A stretch of 64,000 bases of DNA from an uncultured Candidatus Saccharibacteria bacterium (GTDB lineage: Bacteria; Patescibacteriota; Saccharimonadia; Saccharimonadales; Saccharimonadaceae): positions 222,956 to 286,955 of the forward strand of contig CALIXF010000009.1 of assembly GCA_938046735.1 (NCBI GenBank). The letters are read 5' to 3'. Shown piece after piece: positions 43,014-51,233 of the stretch (position 1 is the stretch's first letter; every line of letters starts with the position of its first letter). The position numbers and the translations under genes are program-made. Under the pieces are notes generated by a model, which saw only the letters and a list, made by a program, of their open reading frames with translations, was not told where the DNA came from and made no database searches.

Positions 43014-43688
43014 CTATTTGGCGAGGAGGTAACCCAAACCCTTTCTGGTTTCAATAGTTGACATTTCACCCAGCTTCCCTAATTTATCACGCAGACGACT
43101 GATATTAACGGTAAGAGCATTATCATTAATATATTCACAGTTGTCCCAGAGTTCAGTCATCAGTTCATTACGCGAAACAATCCGATCCTGGTTATATAAC
43201 AGGGTTCGGAAAATTAGAAGCTCATTTTTAGTGAGTTCGATGGTTTTTTTATGTTTTTTTATTGAAGTAATGGTGCCCTTTTTGAGATCAATTTGTAAAT
43301 TTCGGTAAGTTTTAATTTCTGAAGCAAGATTAGAACGTCTCAAGATTGCCGCAATACGGAGTAATAAAATTGTAGGATTATACGGTTTAGTAATGAAGTC
43401 ATCCGCGCCATAACTAATGGCGAGTGCCTCATCCATCTCGGTATTATGACTAGTAACCATGATAACTGGAGTATTAAGGCTTTTTCTAATTTCACGCACA
43501 AAATCACGACCGTTGATGCCTGGCAAATTAATATCCAGCAGAATGAGGTCTGGCGAGAGTTCTTGAATCTTTTCCACCGAGATATTGTTCATATCCAAAA
43601 CTAAAGGCAAGTAATTTGAGGTTAGCAAAAGCTCCGAGAGTCCTTCCCTGATACCTTTATCATCCTCAATAATTAAGATTTTAAACAT
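43014..43688 (-). CDS. BceR-type OmpR-family response regulator
   Basis: A 224-residue regulator. The receiver has the acidic pair EDD (~8-10), the phospho-Asp in DLILLDINLPGINGRDF (~52) and the Lys in DDFITKPYNP (~102). The C-terminal winged helix (~130-224) has the OmpR-type ELTKNELLIFRTLL and ALTVNISRLRDKLG recognition region. It overlaps uvrB as TAATG, so the whole module is downstream of, and maybe co-transcribed with, uvrB. It probably controls the ABC genes below. Confidence 0.9.
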   Translation of the reverse strand: MFKILIIEDDKGIREGLSELLLTSNYLPLVLDMNNISVEKIQELSPDLILLDINLPGINGRDFVREIRKSLNTPVIMVTSHNTEMDEALAISYGADDFITKPYNPTILLLRIAAILRRSNLASEIKTYRNLQIDLKKGTITSIKKHKKTIELTKNELLIFRTLLYNQDRIVSRNELMTELWDNCEYINDNALTVNISRLRDKLGKLGEMSTIETRKGLGYLLAK

Positions 43689-45766
43689 TAGTTCTTCCTT
43701 TTTTCTTCTTCGTCTCGGATTTTTTCTATCATATCACGAATTTCAGCAGCTTTTTCATACTCTAAATTAGCTGCAGCAAGTTGCATTTGTTCAGTTAATT
43801 CTTTAACAAGAATCTTAAATTCAGATTTTGGTACTTTCTTAAGATCAAGCTTATTTTCTTTTTCTTTTTCTGGAATAATCGCACGAAGACCTAGGGAAAT
43901 TTCTTTTTTAATACTATGAGGAGTAATATTATGTTCTTTATTGTAGGCCATCTGGATATCACGACGACGATCGGTTTCGGTAATGGCACGCTCCATGCTT
44001 TCCGTAATATTATCAGCATACATAATCACATGGCCTTCTTCGTGACGAGCGGCACGTCCGATGGTCTGGATTAAGGCTGACTCGGAGCGTAAAAAACCTT
44101 CCTTATCAGCGTCCAAAATAGCCACAAGAGAGACTTCTGGCAGATCAAGACCTTCACGAAGAAGATTTATACCAACGAGCACGTCGTAAACCCCCGTCCG
44201 AAGATCTCTTAGGATATCACCGCGTTCTAAGGTGTCGATTTCAGAGTGAATATAGGCGGTTTTAATGCCATGGTCCTTAAGATGGTCTGAAAGATCCTCG
44301 GCCATACGTTTGGTCAAGGTTGTGACGATAACACGTTGGTTTTTTGCGATACGAATTTCAATCTCTTGCATGAGGTCATCAATCTGGCCATCTGTTTTTC
44401 TTACTTCAATTTCAGGATCGAGCAAGCCGGTTGGGCGAATTACTTGTTCGACAGGAGTTGGAGAAACCTCAAGTTCATATTTTCCTGGAGTAGCAGAAAC
44501 GTAAACGGCACGGCGAATATGTTTCTCAAATTCATCAAAAGTAAGTGGGCGATTATCAAGCGCGCTGGGCAAGCGAAAACCGTAATCAACTAATGTAGTT
44601 TTTCTGGCGTGGTCACCATTATACATACCGCGCACTTGAGGCAAAGTCATATGGGACTCGTCAACAAGAAGGAGAAAATCATCTGGGAAAAAATCAAGCA
44701 GAGTGGCAGGTGGCTCGCCAGCTTTGCGACCATCTAGGTGTCTTGAGTAATTCTCGATACCTTTAACGAAGCCAGTTTCCTTGAGCATTTCTAGATCATA
44801 TTTGGTACGCTGAGAAAGACGTTGCGCTTCGAGATATTTATGCTCTGTCTCAAAATATTTTAGTCTGCTATCAAATTCTGCTTGAATTGTCTCAATTGCG
44901 CGAGATAATTGATCTTTTGGCGTAGCATAATGAGTGTTTGGAAAAATATGAACTTGTTCAGGTTTTTCTAAGACCTCTGCGGTGAGTGGCTCGATAATCT
45001 TAACTGATTCTAAGGTATCGAAAGCAAACTCAAATCGATAAGCAACTTCGCCAGAGGCTGGAAAAAGATCGATAGTGTCACCTTTGACACGAAAATTTCC
45101 TCTCTCGAAAGCAAGGTCATTCCGATGATATTGCATAGCGATGAGATAGATGATGAAATTGGTTTGGTTAAGAGAAGTAGAATTTTGAGTGGTAGTATTA
45201 ACGAGCGAAGGAGAATGAAGGCGACCGAGAGATTTTTGTGCTAGCTCACTGAGCGACATGATTTGCCAAATACCCTGCTCTTTGATCAATGGAAGCGACA
45301 TCTCAACGTAATGATCGGGAGAACCAATACCATAAATACAAGAAACTGAAGCAACAATAATGGTGTCTGGCCTAGTTAAAAGAGCAACGGTAGCGGCGTG
45401 GCGAAGACGATCTATTTCGTCGTTAATGGCAGAGTCTTTTTCAATATAAGTATCGGTACTAGCAATATAGGCCTCGGGTTGATAATAATCGAAATAAGAA
45501 ACAAAGTAATGTACCTCGTTTTTAGGAAAAAATTCCCGAAATTCGGAGTAGAGCTGAGCAGCTAGAGTTTTATTGTGCGCCAAAATTAAAGTTGGCTTTT
45601 GAACATTTTGAATGATGTTTGCCATGGTAAAGGTTTTACCAGAGCCCGTGACGCCAAGCAAAGTTTGCTCGCGAATACCTTTTTTAAGACCATCAGTAAG
45701 CTGCCGGATTGCAGTCGGCTGATCACCCGTGGGGGCATATTTACTCTGTAACTCAAATGCTGACAT
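43688..45766 (-). CDS. uvrB: Excinuclease ABC subunit B
   Basis: UvrB is the damage-verifying helicase of nucleotide excision repair. The 692-residue product has Walker A GVTGSGKTFTMANI (~38-51), the beta-hairpin region HYFVSYFDYYQPEAYIASTD (~91-110), DEAD-like VDESHMT, motif VI QTIGRAARHEEG and the C-terminal UVR domain AAANLEYEKAAEIRDMIE. About 25 residues at ~170-200 (LGRLHSPSLVNTTTQNSTSL) are an insertion relative to most UvrB. The ATG lies eight bases after an extended -10 (TGCTATAAT), so the leader is at most 1-2 nt. Confidence 0.97.
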   Translation of the reverse strand: MSAFELQSKYAPTGDQPTAIRQLTDGLKKGIREQTLLGVTGSGKTFTMANIIQNVQKPTLILAHNKTLAAQLYSEFREFFPKNEVHYFVSYFDYYQPEAYIASTDTYIEKDSAINDEIDRLRHAATVALLTRPDTIIVASVSCIYGIGSPDHYVEMSLPLIKEQGIWQIMSLSELAQKSLGRLHSPSLVNTTTQNSTSLNQTNFIIYLIAMQYHRNDLAFERGNFRVKGDTIDLFPASGEVAYRFEFAFDTLESVKIIEPLTAEVLEKPEQVHIFPNTHYATPKDQLSRAIETIQAEFDSRLKYFETEHKYLEAQRLSQRTKYDLEMLKETGFVKGIENYSRHLDGRKAGEPPATLLDFFPDDFLLLVDESHMTLPQVRGMYNGDHARKTTLVDYGFRLPSALDNRPLTFDEFEKHIRRAVYVSATPGKYELEVSPTPVEQVIRPTGLLDPEIEVRKTDGQIDDLMQEIEIRIAKNQRVIVTTLTKRMAEDLSDHLKDHGIKTAYIHSEIDTLERGDILRDLRTGVYDVLVGINLLREGLDLPEVSLVAILDADKEGFLRSESALIQTIGRAARHEEGHVIMYADNITESMERAITETDRRRDIQMAYNKEHNITPHSIKKEISLGLRAIIPEKEKENKLDLKKVPKSEFKILVKELTEQMQLAAANLEYEKAAEIRDMIEKIRDEEEKRKN

Positions 45767-45774
45767 ATATTCTT

Positions 45775-45783
45775 ATTATAGCA
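45775..45783 (-). promoter_or_regulatory. Extended -10 promoter, near-leaderless (uvrB)
   Basis: TGC plus TATAAT (45780-45775), eight bases, then ATG at 45766. Confidence 0.6.
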
Positions 45784-45801
45784 TTAATTGAAACTACCAG
45801 A

Positions 45802-46140
45802 TTATAGAGGCTTGATGCGAATACCAAGAACTCCCTGCTTTTGTTGTATCTCCGCTGGGTAAAAATCTGATAAAACTTGTATAAGTTCAGATTTTGACAT
45901 TGCCTTATCGGCTAGAAGATCGATCGAAAAATCCTGAAATAACGATTCAAAGTCTGTATAACGTAAAAGACCGATAACCTGTGTGGAAAGGGATTCTCCT
46001 TCTGGGTTTGAAAAAATAATAGTATCACCAAGTCGGATTTTGCTACGTTTTTCATCATAGAGACGAAGCTCGATGCGTTTGGTACCATTTTTGATGTAGT
46101 TAAAATAACGGGGCTGGAGGTTCATGTGATGTATTGTCAT
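45802..46140 (-). CDS. ASCH-domain protein
   Basis: A 112-residue ASCH fold protein, related to PUA and proposed to bind RNA or modified bases. Motifs are the N-terminal YFNYIKNGTKRIELRLYDEK (~13-32, the G-x-K-x-x-E-x-R signature), IRLGDTIIF (~35) and the C-terminal GVLGIRIKPL. E. coli YqfB of this family hydrolyses N4-acetylcytidine, so a nucleoside role is possible. The start is supported by TATAAT six bases upstream. It lies between uvrB and tRNA-Leu. Confidence 0.8.
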   Translation of the reverse strand: MTIHHMNLQPRYFNYIKNGTKRIELRLYDEKRSKIRLGDTIIFSNPEGESLSTQVIGLLRYTDFESLFQDFSIDLLADKAMSKSELIQVLSDFYPAEIQQKQGVLGIRIKPL

Positions 46141-46146
46141 GGTTTA

Positions 46147-46152
46147 ATTATA
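46147..46152 (-). promoter_or_regulatory. -10 element, leaderless (ASCH gene)
   Basis: TATAAT (46152-46147), six bases, then ATG at 46140. No TG extension. It lies just before the tRNA terminator on the same strand. Confidence 0.6.
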
Positions 46153-46154
46153 GA

Positions 46155-46181
46155 ACAAAAAATCGTGCTTTCACACGATTT
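46155..46181. terminator. Terminator after tRNA-Leu
   Basis: A stem AAATCGTG/CACGATTT with a six-base loop and a T-run on the minus strand, 13 bases past the tRNA CCA end. Confidence 0.85.
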
Positions 46182-46193
46182 CAAATCCGAAAT

Positions 46194-46277
46194 TGGTGCC
46201 CGAGACTGGACTCGAACCAGCACGCACGAAGCATATGCTCCTAAGGCATACGTGTATACCAATTTCACCACTCGGGC
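46194..46277 (-). tRNA. tRNA-Leu, anticodon UAG
   Basis: An 84-nt class II tRNA. The acceptor GCCCGAG pairs with CTCGGGC and is followed by an encoded CCA. The anticodon stem TATGC/GCATA encloses CTTAGGA, giving anticodon UAG (reads CUN). The T arm is CTGGTTCGAGTCCAG. A long variable arm with TTCG loop (GCATATGCTTCGTGCGTG region) is typical of tRNA-Leu. Confidence 0.95.
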
Positions 46278-46299
46278 CTGTGTTTATTATAACACGATC

Positions 46300-46755
46300 T
46301 TATGATTTCTGAAGGGATAATTTCTCCCTGATTTCTCGGTTCTTAAAGAATAAGAAGCTAGCAATACCTATCAAAAGTGCAGTAGGAAGAAGGTCTTCAG
46401 GACCAGTAGTAGGAAGACCAGTATTTTGGACGACAGTAGTGCTGTTGTGTTGTTCAACTGAATATTGCGTAGCAGGAGAATTAGCAGCGCTATTATTCGT
46501 ATTGGAGCCTGAACTATTGTTTTTTGAAGTGTTCTGGGTGCTTTGCTCTTGTTTTTTGTCATCTGTGATGTTTTTTTCATCTTTCTTGGCAGTTTTGCCG
46601 GTTTCAACTGTCTGGGTACTCTGATTTTTCTTTTCTACACTTTTAATTGCAGAAGTGATGAGCCATGCACCAAAAATGAAGACAAGAATAGCGACAATCA
46701 CAGCAATGATAATAATTTTAATACGCTGAGGGCGGTTGGCGTCCTGATTTCTCAT
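46300..46755 (-). CDS. Small surface protein with LPXTG sorting signal and N-terminal anchor
   Basis: A 151-residue protein. Residues 1-11 are short and basic, ~12-33 a hydrophobic helix (KIIIIAVIVAILVFIFGAWL), ~40-112 a Ser/Thr/Asn/Gln/Lys-rich low-complexity stalk, then LPTTG (114-118), a second hydrophobic helix (~124-137) and a charged tail (KNREIREK). That C-terminus is the classic sortase sorting signal. The N-terminal helix has no clear cleavage site, so the protein may be anchored twice. Start at 46755 (TGGAG upstream) preferred over a TTG at 46770. Function unknown. Confidence 0.65.
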   Translation of the reverse strand: MRNQDANRPQRIKIIIIAVIVAILVFIFGAWLITSAIKSVEKKNQSTQTVETGKTAKKDEKNITDDKKQEQSTQNTSKNNSSGSNTNNSAANSPATQYSVEQHNSTTVVQNTGLPTTGPEDLLPTALLIGIASFLFFKNREIREKLSLQKS

Positions 46756-46814
46756 GATAATTCTCCACAAATCCTCGACACCACCTCGAGATTATTAACT
46801 CTTTATTAGCTGAT

Positions 46815-46842
46815 ATTATACGATATTTATCAAGTAATGTAA
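46815..46842 (-). promoter_or_regulatory. Promoter of the LPXTG protein gene
   Basis: -35 TTACAT (46842-46837), 16-base spacer and -10 TATAAT (46820-46815). Confidence 0.55.
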
Positions 46843-46848
46843 AGAAAA

Positions 46849-47424
46849 CTATGACTCGTAAGATTTAAAGATGGTAATACGTGAACCAGCGTAGGCTTTA
46901 GTTGATAAAAGTTCGGCATTAATGGCGTGGGGGTCAAAGTCGGACGGATGAGAAAGGACAAAGTATTCGCTGGCGGTCTGAGCAAGACGATCGAGAACGG
47001 AGAGTGGCAAATCATGAAAATATTCGTACGGAGGATCGGCGATCACTATGTCAAATGGACTATCAAAATCAATTTTTTCAACTTTTGTATTATAAATACG
47101 TACCTGCTCGTAGACACCAAGTAGAATAGAGTTCTGTTTAAGAATTTCCACCGCTTTTTTGTCAGCCTCAATAAAAGTGACATGGGCGGCACCACGAGAG
47201 AGGGCTTCAAGACCAAGAGCGCCGGTTCCGGCAAAAACATCGAGGATAATCTTACCCTCAATTTTATCGCTTAAAGAATTGAAGAGAGCTAGCTTCTCGC
47301 GTGAGCCCATCGGATGAGTAATGCCGTTTTGGGGGGACTTTAACTCGCGGCCACGGAAGAGGCCTGAAGTGATTTTAACATTTGTAAATTTACCGTGATG
47401 GAAGATTTCGCGTGCACTTTTCAT
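46849..47424 (-). CDS. rsmD: 16S rRNA (guanine966-N2)-methyltransferase
   Basis: A 191-residue Rossmann methyltransferase that modifies G966 of 16S rRNA. Motifs are GLFRGRELKSP (~22), LDVFAGTGALGLEALSRGA (~60-78, SAM site) and the catalytic VIADPPYE (~129-136). N-terminal TSGLFRGR is the family start pattern. The ATG is six bases after TGTTAGAAT, an extended -10. Confidence 0.92.
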   Translation of the reverse strand: MKSAREIFHHGKFTNVKITSGLFRGRELKSPQNGITHPMGSREKLALFNSLSDKIEGKIILDVFAGTGALGLEALSRGAAHVTFIEADKKAVEILKQNSILLGVYEQVRIYNTKVEKIDFDSPFDIVIADPPYEYFHDLPLSVLDRLAQTASEYFVLSHPSDFDPHAINAELLSTKAYAGSRITIFKSYES

Positions 47425-47430
47425 ATTCTT

Positions 47431-47439
47431 ATTCTAACA
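47431..47439 (-). promoter_or_regulatory. Extended -10 promoter, leaderless (rsmD)
   Basis: TGT plus TAGAAT (47436-47431), six bases, then ATG at 47424. Confidence 0.6.
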
Positions 47440-47446
47440 TATACAA

Positions 47447-48265
47447 CTATTTGCGAGGTTCTGTTAGTTCTGGAATTGAAGAAGCCCAACAGAGGGCGAT
47501 GGCTTTTGAAATTTCTGGTAAAAGAATATTTTTAGTTTCAAAGGCAAGATCAGTATTCCAGCCTTGTTCTAAAAATCTGGTGTACATATTTAAAGAAGCA
47601 ATACGGTCGAGCGATCGATAAAAGGCTTGTTTTATATCAACATTTTTTAGTTCTTTTTTTTCTAGTTTTGGCGTAACTACTCTTTCTGGGAGTGCAGTCA
47701 TAGTGATAGCAACACCATATTCAAAAGCAATATGTTTGCTCATATAGCCATTTGCCCCCCAATATAACCAGTTATTCCGAAGAGTCTCAAGAGAATTTTT
47801 ACCGCGCATAATTCCCTTCACCGGAATACCAAAGATCTTGATAAATTCTTTTTCGGTCATTAATTGATCTTGAGCTTCAGTGAGGGGAAAATGGTGAGCT
47901 GGAGTCAGGCCATCAGTGACGGCGTGTGCCATCCAACCAGCCTCAAAAGCAGCGCGTACCTTATTATCAGACGCAAGAGCCTTTTTCAGATTATATTGAT
48001 GATCGAGAATCATCTGAATCAACTTACCATCATCATGCCCGGGAATGATAAAGTGCATCGGTTCATCCACGCCAGGACTTTTTCGTTTTAAACCGTCTGG
48101 ACCGCCCATACCTTCAAAAAGTAAGATTTCTTTAATATCTGGAAAATAAACCCGAGCGGGTAGTGCTTTTTGGAGAATTTTACGGGCAATTTTATCGAGC
48201 TTTTGGTGTGTGCCGACAATATTACCAGATCTTTTGCTGTTATTAAGGGCAAGAGTTGAATACAT
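47447..48265 (-). CDS. Zinc-dependent phospholipase C/S1-P1 nuclease-like protein
   Basis: A 272-residue, largely helical protein. The strongest signal is WMAHAVTDGLTPAHHF (~111-126), with His114, Asp118 and His124 in the H-x3-D-x5-H pattern of zinc-dependent phospholipase C and related S1/P1 nucleases. Other His residues that could be ligands are at ~20, 71, 77 and 89. No clear signal peptide, although family members are normally exported. The substrate (phospholipid or nucleic acid) is open. It follows recG by 27 bases. The assignment rests on the motif alone. Confidence 0.55.
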   Translation of the reverse strand: MYSTLALNNSKRSGNIVGTHQKLDKIARKILQKALPARVYFPDIKEILLFEGMGGPDGLKRKSPGVDEPMHFIIPGHDDGKLIQMILDHQYNLKKALASDNKVRAAFEAGWMAHAVTDGLTPAHHFPLTEAQDQLMTEKEFIKIFGIPVKGIMRGKNSLETLRNNWLYWGANGYMSKHIAFEYGVAITMTALPERVVTPKLEKKELKNVDIKQAFYRSLDRIASLNMYTRFLEQGWNTDLAFETKNILLPEISKAIALCWASSIPELTEPRK

Positions 48266-48292
48266 AATTACTTTCTGATGATGTTAGCTAAA

Positions 48293-50371
48293 TTAGTTTA
48301 GAGTAGTCAGTTGCTGATATTTCTGGATAGACCGACTAAGCTCTTCATATTTTAGCATATTTTGGGGGTTAGCTGCGAAATTTAAAGCCTGTCTCTTCGC
48401 CTCTTTGATCATCTCGATGTCTGCGAGATTGGCAATCTGGAGATCCAATTCACCATGTTGCAGAGAACCATAAATCTCACCTGGACCCCGGAGTTTAAGA
48501 TCTACTTCAGCTAAATAAAAGCCATTATTCGATTTTTCAAGTTCTCGGAGCCTGGTGGTTGGAGGATTATCCCCAGTGGTGACTAAAAAGCACTGACTAG
48601 CCTTTTGGCCACGTCCAACACGCCCTCTTAGCTGATGAGCTTGCGCTAAACCAAAACGATCAGCATTCATAATAACGATCTGAGTAGCATTCGGCACGTC
48701 GACACCCACTTCAACTACTGTGGTAGATACTAAAATATCTATATGATGTTTCTTAAAATCGGTCATCACTTGATCTTTTTCTTGTGATTTCATTTTGCCA
48801 TGCAGGATACCAATTTTGTATTTCGGAAAAATTTTTACAAGACGCTTCGCTTCCTCTTTTACTGTATGCTGGTCTTTTTCCTGCGGGTCATCTTCGTCAT
48901 GTTCAATTAAACGACAAATCCAATAAATTTGCTCACCTAGTTCGAGGTGCTGTTTAATCTCTGGATATAGCATCTCCCGCATACTGGTTTCACTAATAAT
49001 TTTGGTAATGATCGGTTGACGACCTTTTGGCATCTGCTGAATAAGTGATACATCCAGATCACCAAAAATTGTTAATTGTAGCGAACGCGGAATTGGTGTG
49101 GCGGTCATAGCGAGAAAATGTGGGGCTGTAGACTTCTTAAAATTCGGATTCTGAGAAGTATTAAGCGCAACTTTTTCCAAAAGTTTTTGACGCTGGGCTA
49201 CGCCAAAACGATGTTGCTCATCAATAATACAGAAAGAGAGTCGATGAAAAATCGTATCATCGGTCAAGATAGCATGAGTGCCCACGATCAGATCAATATC
49301 ACCATTTTTTATCTGTTGTTTAAGCAAGTCTTTTTGTTTTGTTGCGCCAATTAAAAGTGCAGTGCGGACATTAAAAGGAGCGAGAAGTTTTTGGAGATTT
49401 TCGGCATGTTGGGTAGCTAAAATGGCAGTTGGGGCAAGCAACGCAACTTGAGTGCCATTTTTAATAGCCTGCAAGATAGCAATAGCAGCCACAATAGTCT
49501 TCCCAGAGCCAACGTCGCCTTGTAAGAGACGATTCATTGGTGTCGTTTTCGCAAGATCTTGGAGTATTTCCCAAGAAGTACTCCTCTGAGCATCAGTAAG
49601 TTCAAAAGGAAGAGTTGATAAAAATTGTCTTATAAGTTCCAAGTTAAACGACAGAGGATCTGCTTTTAATTTTTGGTTTTCCTGTCGATTAAGTTGACTA
49701 GCTAAGATTAATTCGAATAGCTCTTCATAACCTAGGTATTTTTTTGCCTGCTCAACGTCTTTAGAATTTTTTGGAAAATGAATCTTATATAATGCTTGAC
49801 TACGCGCCCCCTTAAAAAGGTAACTTGGGGCAGACGAAAGAGGAAGTAAGTCTGGCACTTTTAAAGTAGCTATCTTTAGCTTCTCGAAAAGTTTTTTGAA
49901 CCAAGTGGAATTAAAACTACCTTTAGTGGGATAAATTGGCTGAAAACCTTCAACTTTCTGTTCAATTTCATGAGCCGTGACAACGGACGGAGCAGTAATT
50001 TGATAACGATTATATTTAAAATCATATTGGCCAATAAAATAATATGTAGTTTGTTCATCAAAATTCTTGAGACGGTATGGCTGATTATACCAGACCACAC
50101 GTACCGCTCCAGTGTTGTCATATATTTCACCCTGAGTAATTACAAAATTACGACGTCTGGTGTGTAGATTTCTCAGGTTACGGATCTTACCACGAAGGAT
50201 AACCCGACCTGGTTTGATATCGACAATGTCGGTTTGAGATTGATAATCTTCGTAGCTGCGTGGGAAATAATAAAGTAGATCCTTAATTGTGTGAAACCCA
50301 CGCTTTTTTAGAGCTTCGGCGGTTTTAGGACCTATTCCCTTAATTTCCTCCAATCCTGCTGATAGAATCAT
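48293..50371 (-). CDS. recG: ATP-dependent DNA helicase RecG
   Basis: RecG reverses stalled forks and migrates Holliday junctions. The 692-residue product has the N-terminal wedge/OB domain (VILRGKIRNLRNL, ~52), Walker A QGDVGSGKT (~282), DEQHRFG (~390), motif III MTATPIPRSL and motif VI QLRGRVGRG (~600). Length is standard. The ATG sits seven bases after an extended -10 (TGCTATAAT), so the message is probably leaderless or nearly so. Confidence 0.96.
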   Translation of the reverse strand: MILSAGLEEIKGIGPKTAEALKKRGFHTIKDLLYYFPRSYEDYQSQTDIVDIKPGRVILRGKIRNLRNLHTRRRNFVITQGEIYDNTGAVRVVWYNQPYRLKNFDEQTTYYFIGQYDFKYNRYQITAPSVVTAHEIEQKVEGFQPIYPTKGSFNSTWFKKLFEKLKIATLKVPDLLPLSSAPSYLFKGARSQALYKIHFPKNSKDVEQAKKYLGYEELFELILASQLNRQENQKLKADPLSFNLELIRQFLSTLPFELTDAQRSTSWEILQDLAKTTPMNRLLQGDVGSGKTIVAAIAILQAIKNGTQVALLAPTAILATQHAENLQKLLAPFNVRTALLIGATKQKDLLKQQIKNGDIDLIVGTHAILTDDTIFHRLSFCIIDEQHRFGVAQRQKLLEKVALNTSQNPNFKKSTAPHFLAMTATPIPRSLQLTIFGDLDVSLIQQMPKGRQPIITKIISETSMREMLYPEIKQHLELGEQIYWICRLIEHDEDDPQEKDQHTVKEEAKRLVKIFPKYKIGILHGKMKSQEKDQVMTDFKKHHIDILVSTTVVEVGVDVPNATQIVIMNADRFGLAQAHQLRGRVGRGQKASQCFLVTTGDNPPTTRLRELEKSNNGFYLAEVDLKLRGPGEIYGSLQHGELDLQIANLADIEMIKEAKRQALNFAANPQNMLKYEELSRSIQKYQQLTTLN

Positions 50372-50378
50372 TAGAGTA

Positions 50379-50387
50379 ATTATAGCA
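50379..50387 (-). promoter_or_regulatory. Extended -10 promoter, leaderless (recG)
   Basis: TGC plus TATAAT (50384-50379), seven bases, then ATG at 50371. Confidence 0.6.
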
Positions 50388-50435
50388 TGCAGGATTAGAA
50401 CTAAAGACGCTATCAGACTCTAGAACTTAGACAAT

Positions 50436-51113
50436 CTAAAGACTTGATGGACGCTGATGCACCTCGCGCCATTCTCTAATTTTGCCGTGGTGTCCAGATA
50501 ATAAAACCTCGGGGACTTTCATACCACGAAAATCGGCCGGCTTGGTATATTGAGGATACTCGATAATATCACCGTCGGAAAAACTTTCTATAATTGCCGA
50601 GTTCTCTCCGCCTAAAACCCCCGGCAAGAGTCGAACAATACTATCAATCATAATCAAAGCCGGTAACTCACCACCAGTAAGGACAAAGTGCCCAAGACTA
50701 ATTTGATAATCGACAAGAGCCAATATCCGTTCGTCGTAGCCTTCATAATGTGGGCAGAGAATAATAAAATGTTTTTCAATATCTGATTCAATTTTTTCGG
50801 CAAACCGTCGAACAAGTGATTGCTGCCAAATTTGACCGGCAGGAGTGGGCAAAATCACCTTAGCAGAAGAATCTTCTTGTTTAATTTTTTCAATAGCCGC
50901 GAAGACTGGTTCGCAACGAAGGAGCATTCCATCTCCACCGCCATACGGAGTATCGTCCACGGACTTGTGTGGTCCTAAACCAAAATCGCGAAGATCTACA
51001 AAAGTAAACTCAGCAACTTTATTCTTAGTAGCCTTCCACATCATCGAAGTCGATAAATACGGCGCAAGTGCATCCTCAAAGAGTGTGACAATAGTGAATT
51101 TAACTTTTGACAT
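50436..51113 (-). CDS. trmD: tRNA (guanine37-N1)-methyltransferase
   Basis: TrmD makes m1G37 and prevents frameshifting. The 225-residue SPOUT protein has DDTPYGGGDGMLLR (~53-66), LCPHYEGYDERI (~119-130) and the trefoil-knot region YQISLGHFVLTGGELPALIM (~135-154). rpsP, rimM and rplS, common neighbours, are absent. An extended -10 (TGATATAAT) lies nine bases before the ATG. Confidence 0.95.
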   Translation of the reverse strand: MSKVKFTIVTLFEDALAPYLSTSMMWKATKNKVAEFTFVDLRDFGLGPHKSVDDTPYGGGDGMLLRCEPVFAAIEKIKQEDSSAKVILPTPAGQIWQQSLVRRFAEKIESDIEKHFIILCPHYEGYDERILALVDYQISLGHFVLTGGELPALIMIDSIVRLLPGVLGGENSAIIESFSDGDIIEYPQYTKPADFRGMKVPEVLLSGHHGKIREWREVHQRPSSL

Positions 51114-51122
51114 ATTGTCTTA

Positions 51123-51131
51123 ATTATATCA
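51123..51131 (-). promoter_or_regulatory. Extended -10 promoter of trmD
   Basis: TGA plus TATAAT (51128-51123), nine bases, then ATG at 51113. Predicted leader of 2-3 nt. Confidence 0.55.
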
Positions 51132-51198
51132 TAATCAACTTTTGATGTTTTGATGATGGAAATAATTATTTTTGTTATGACCAAATTATGAAAAATTA

Positions 51199-51227
51199 TT
51201 GACAGTGTAGATGATTTCCGATATAGT
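51199..51227 (+). promoter_or_regulatory. Consensus sigma70 promoter of an intergenic RNA
   Basis: A perfect -35 TTGACA (51199-51204), a 17-base spacer and -10 TATAGT (51222-51227) on the plus strand. The predicted start is near 51234. There is no plus-strand protein gene until 57457. Confidence 0.8.
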
Positions 51228-51233
51228 AAGCAT

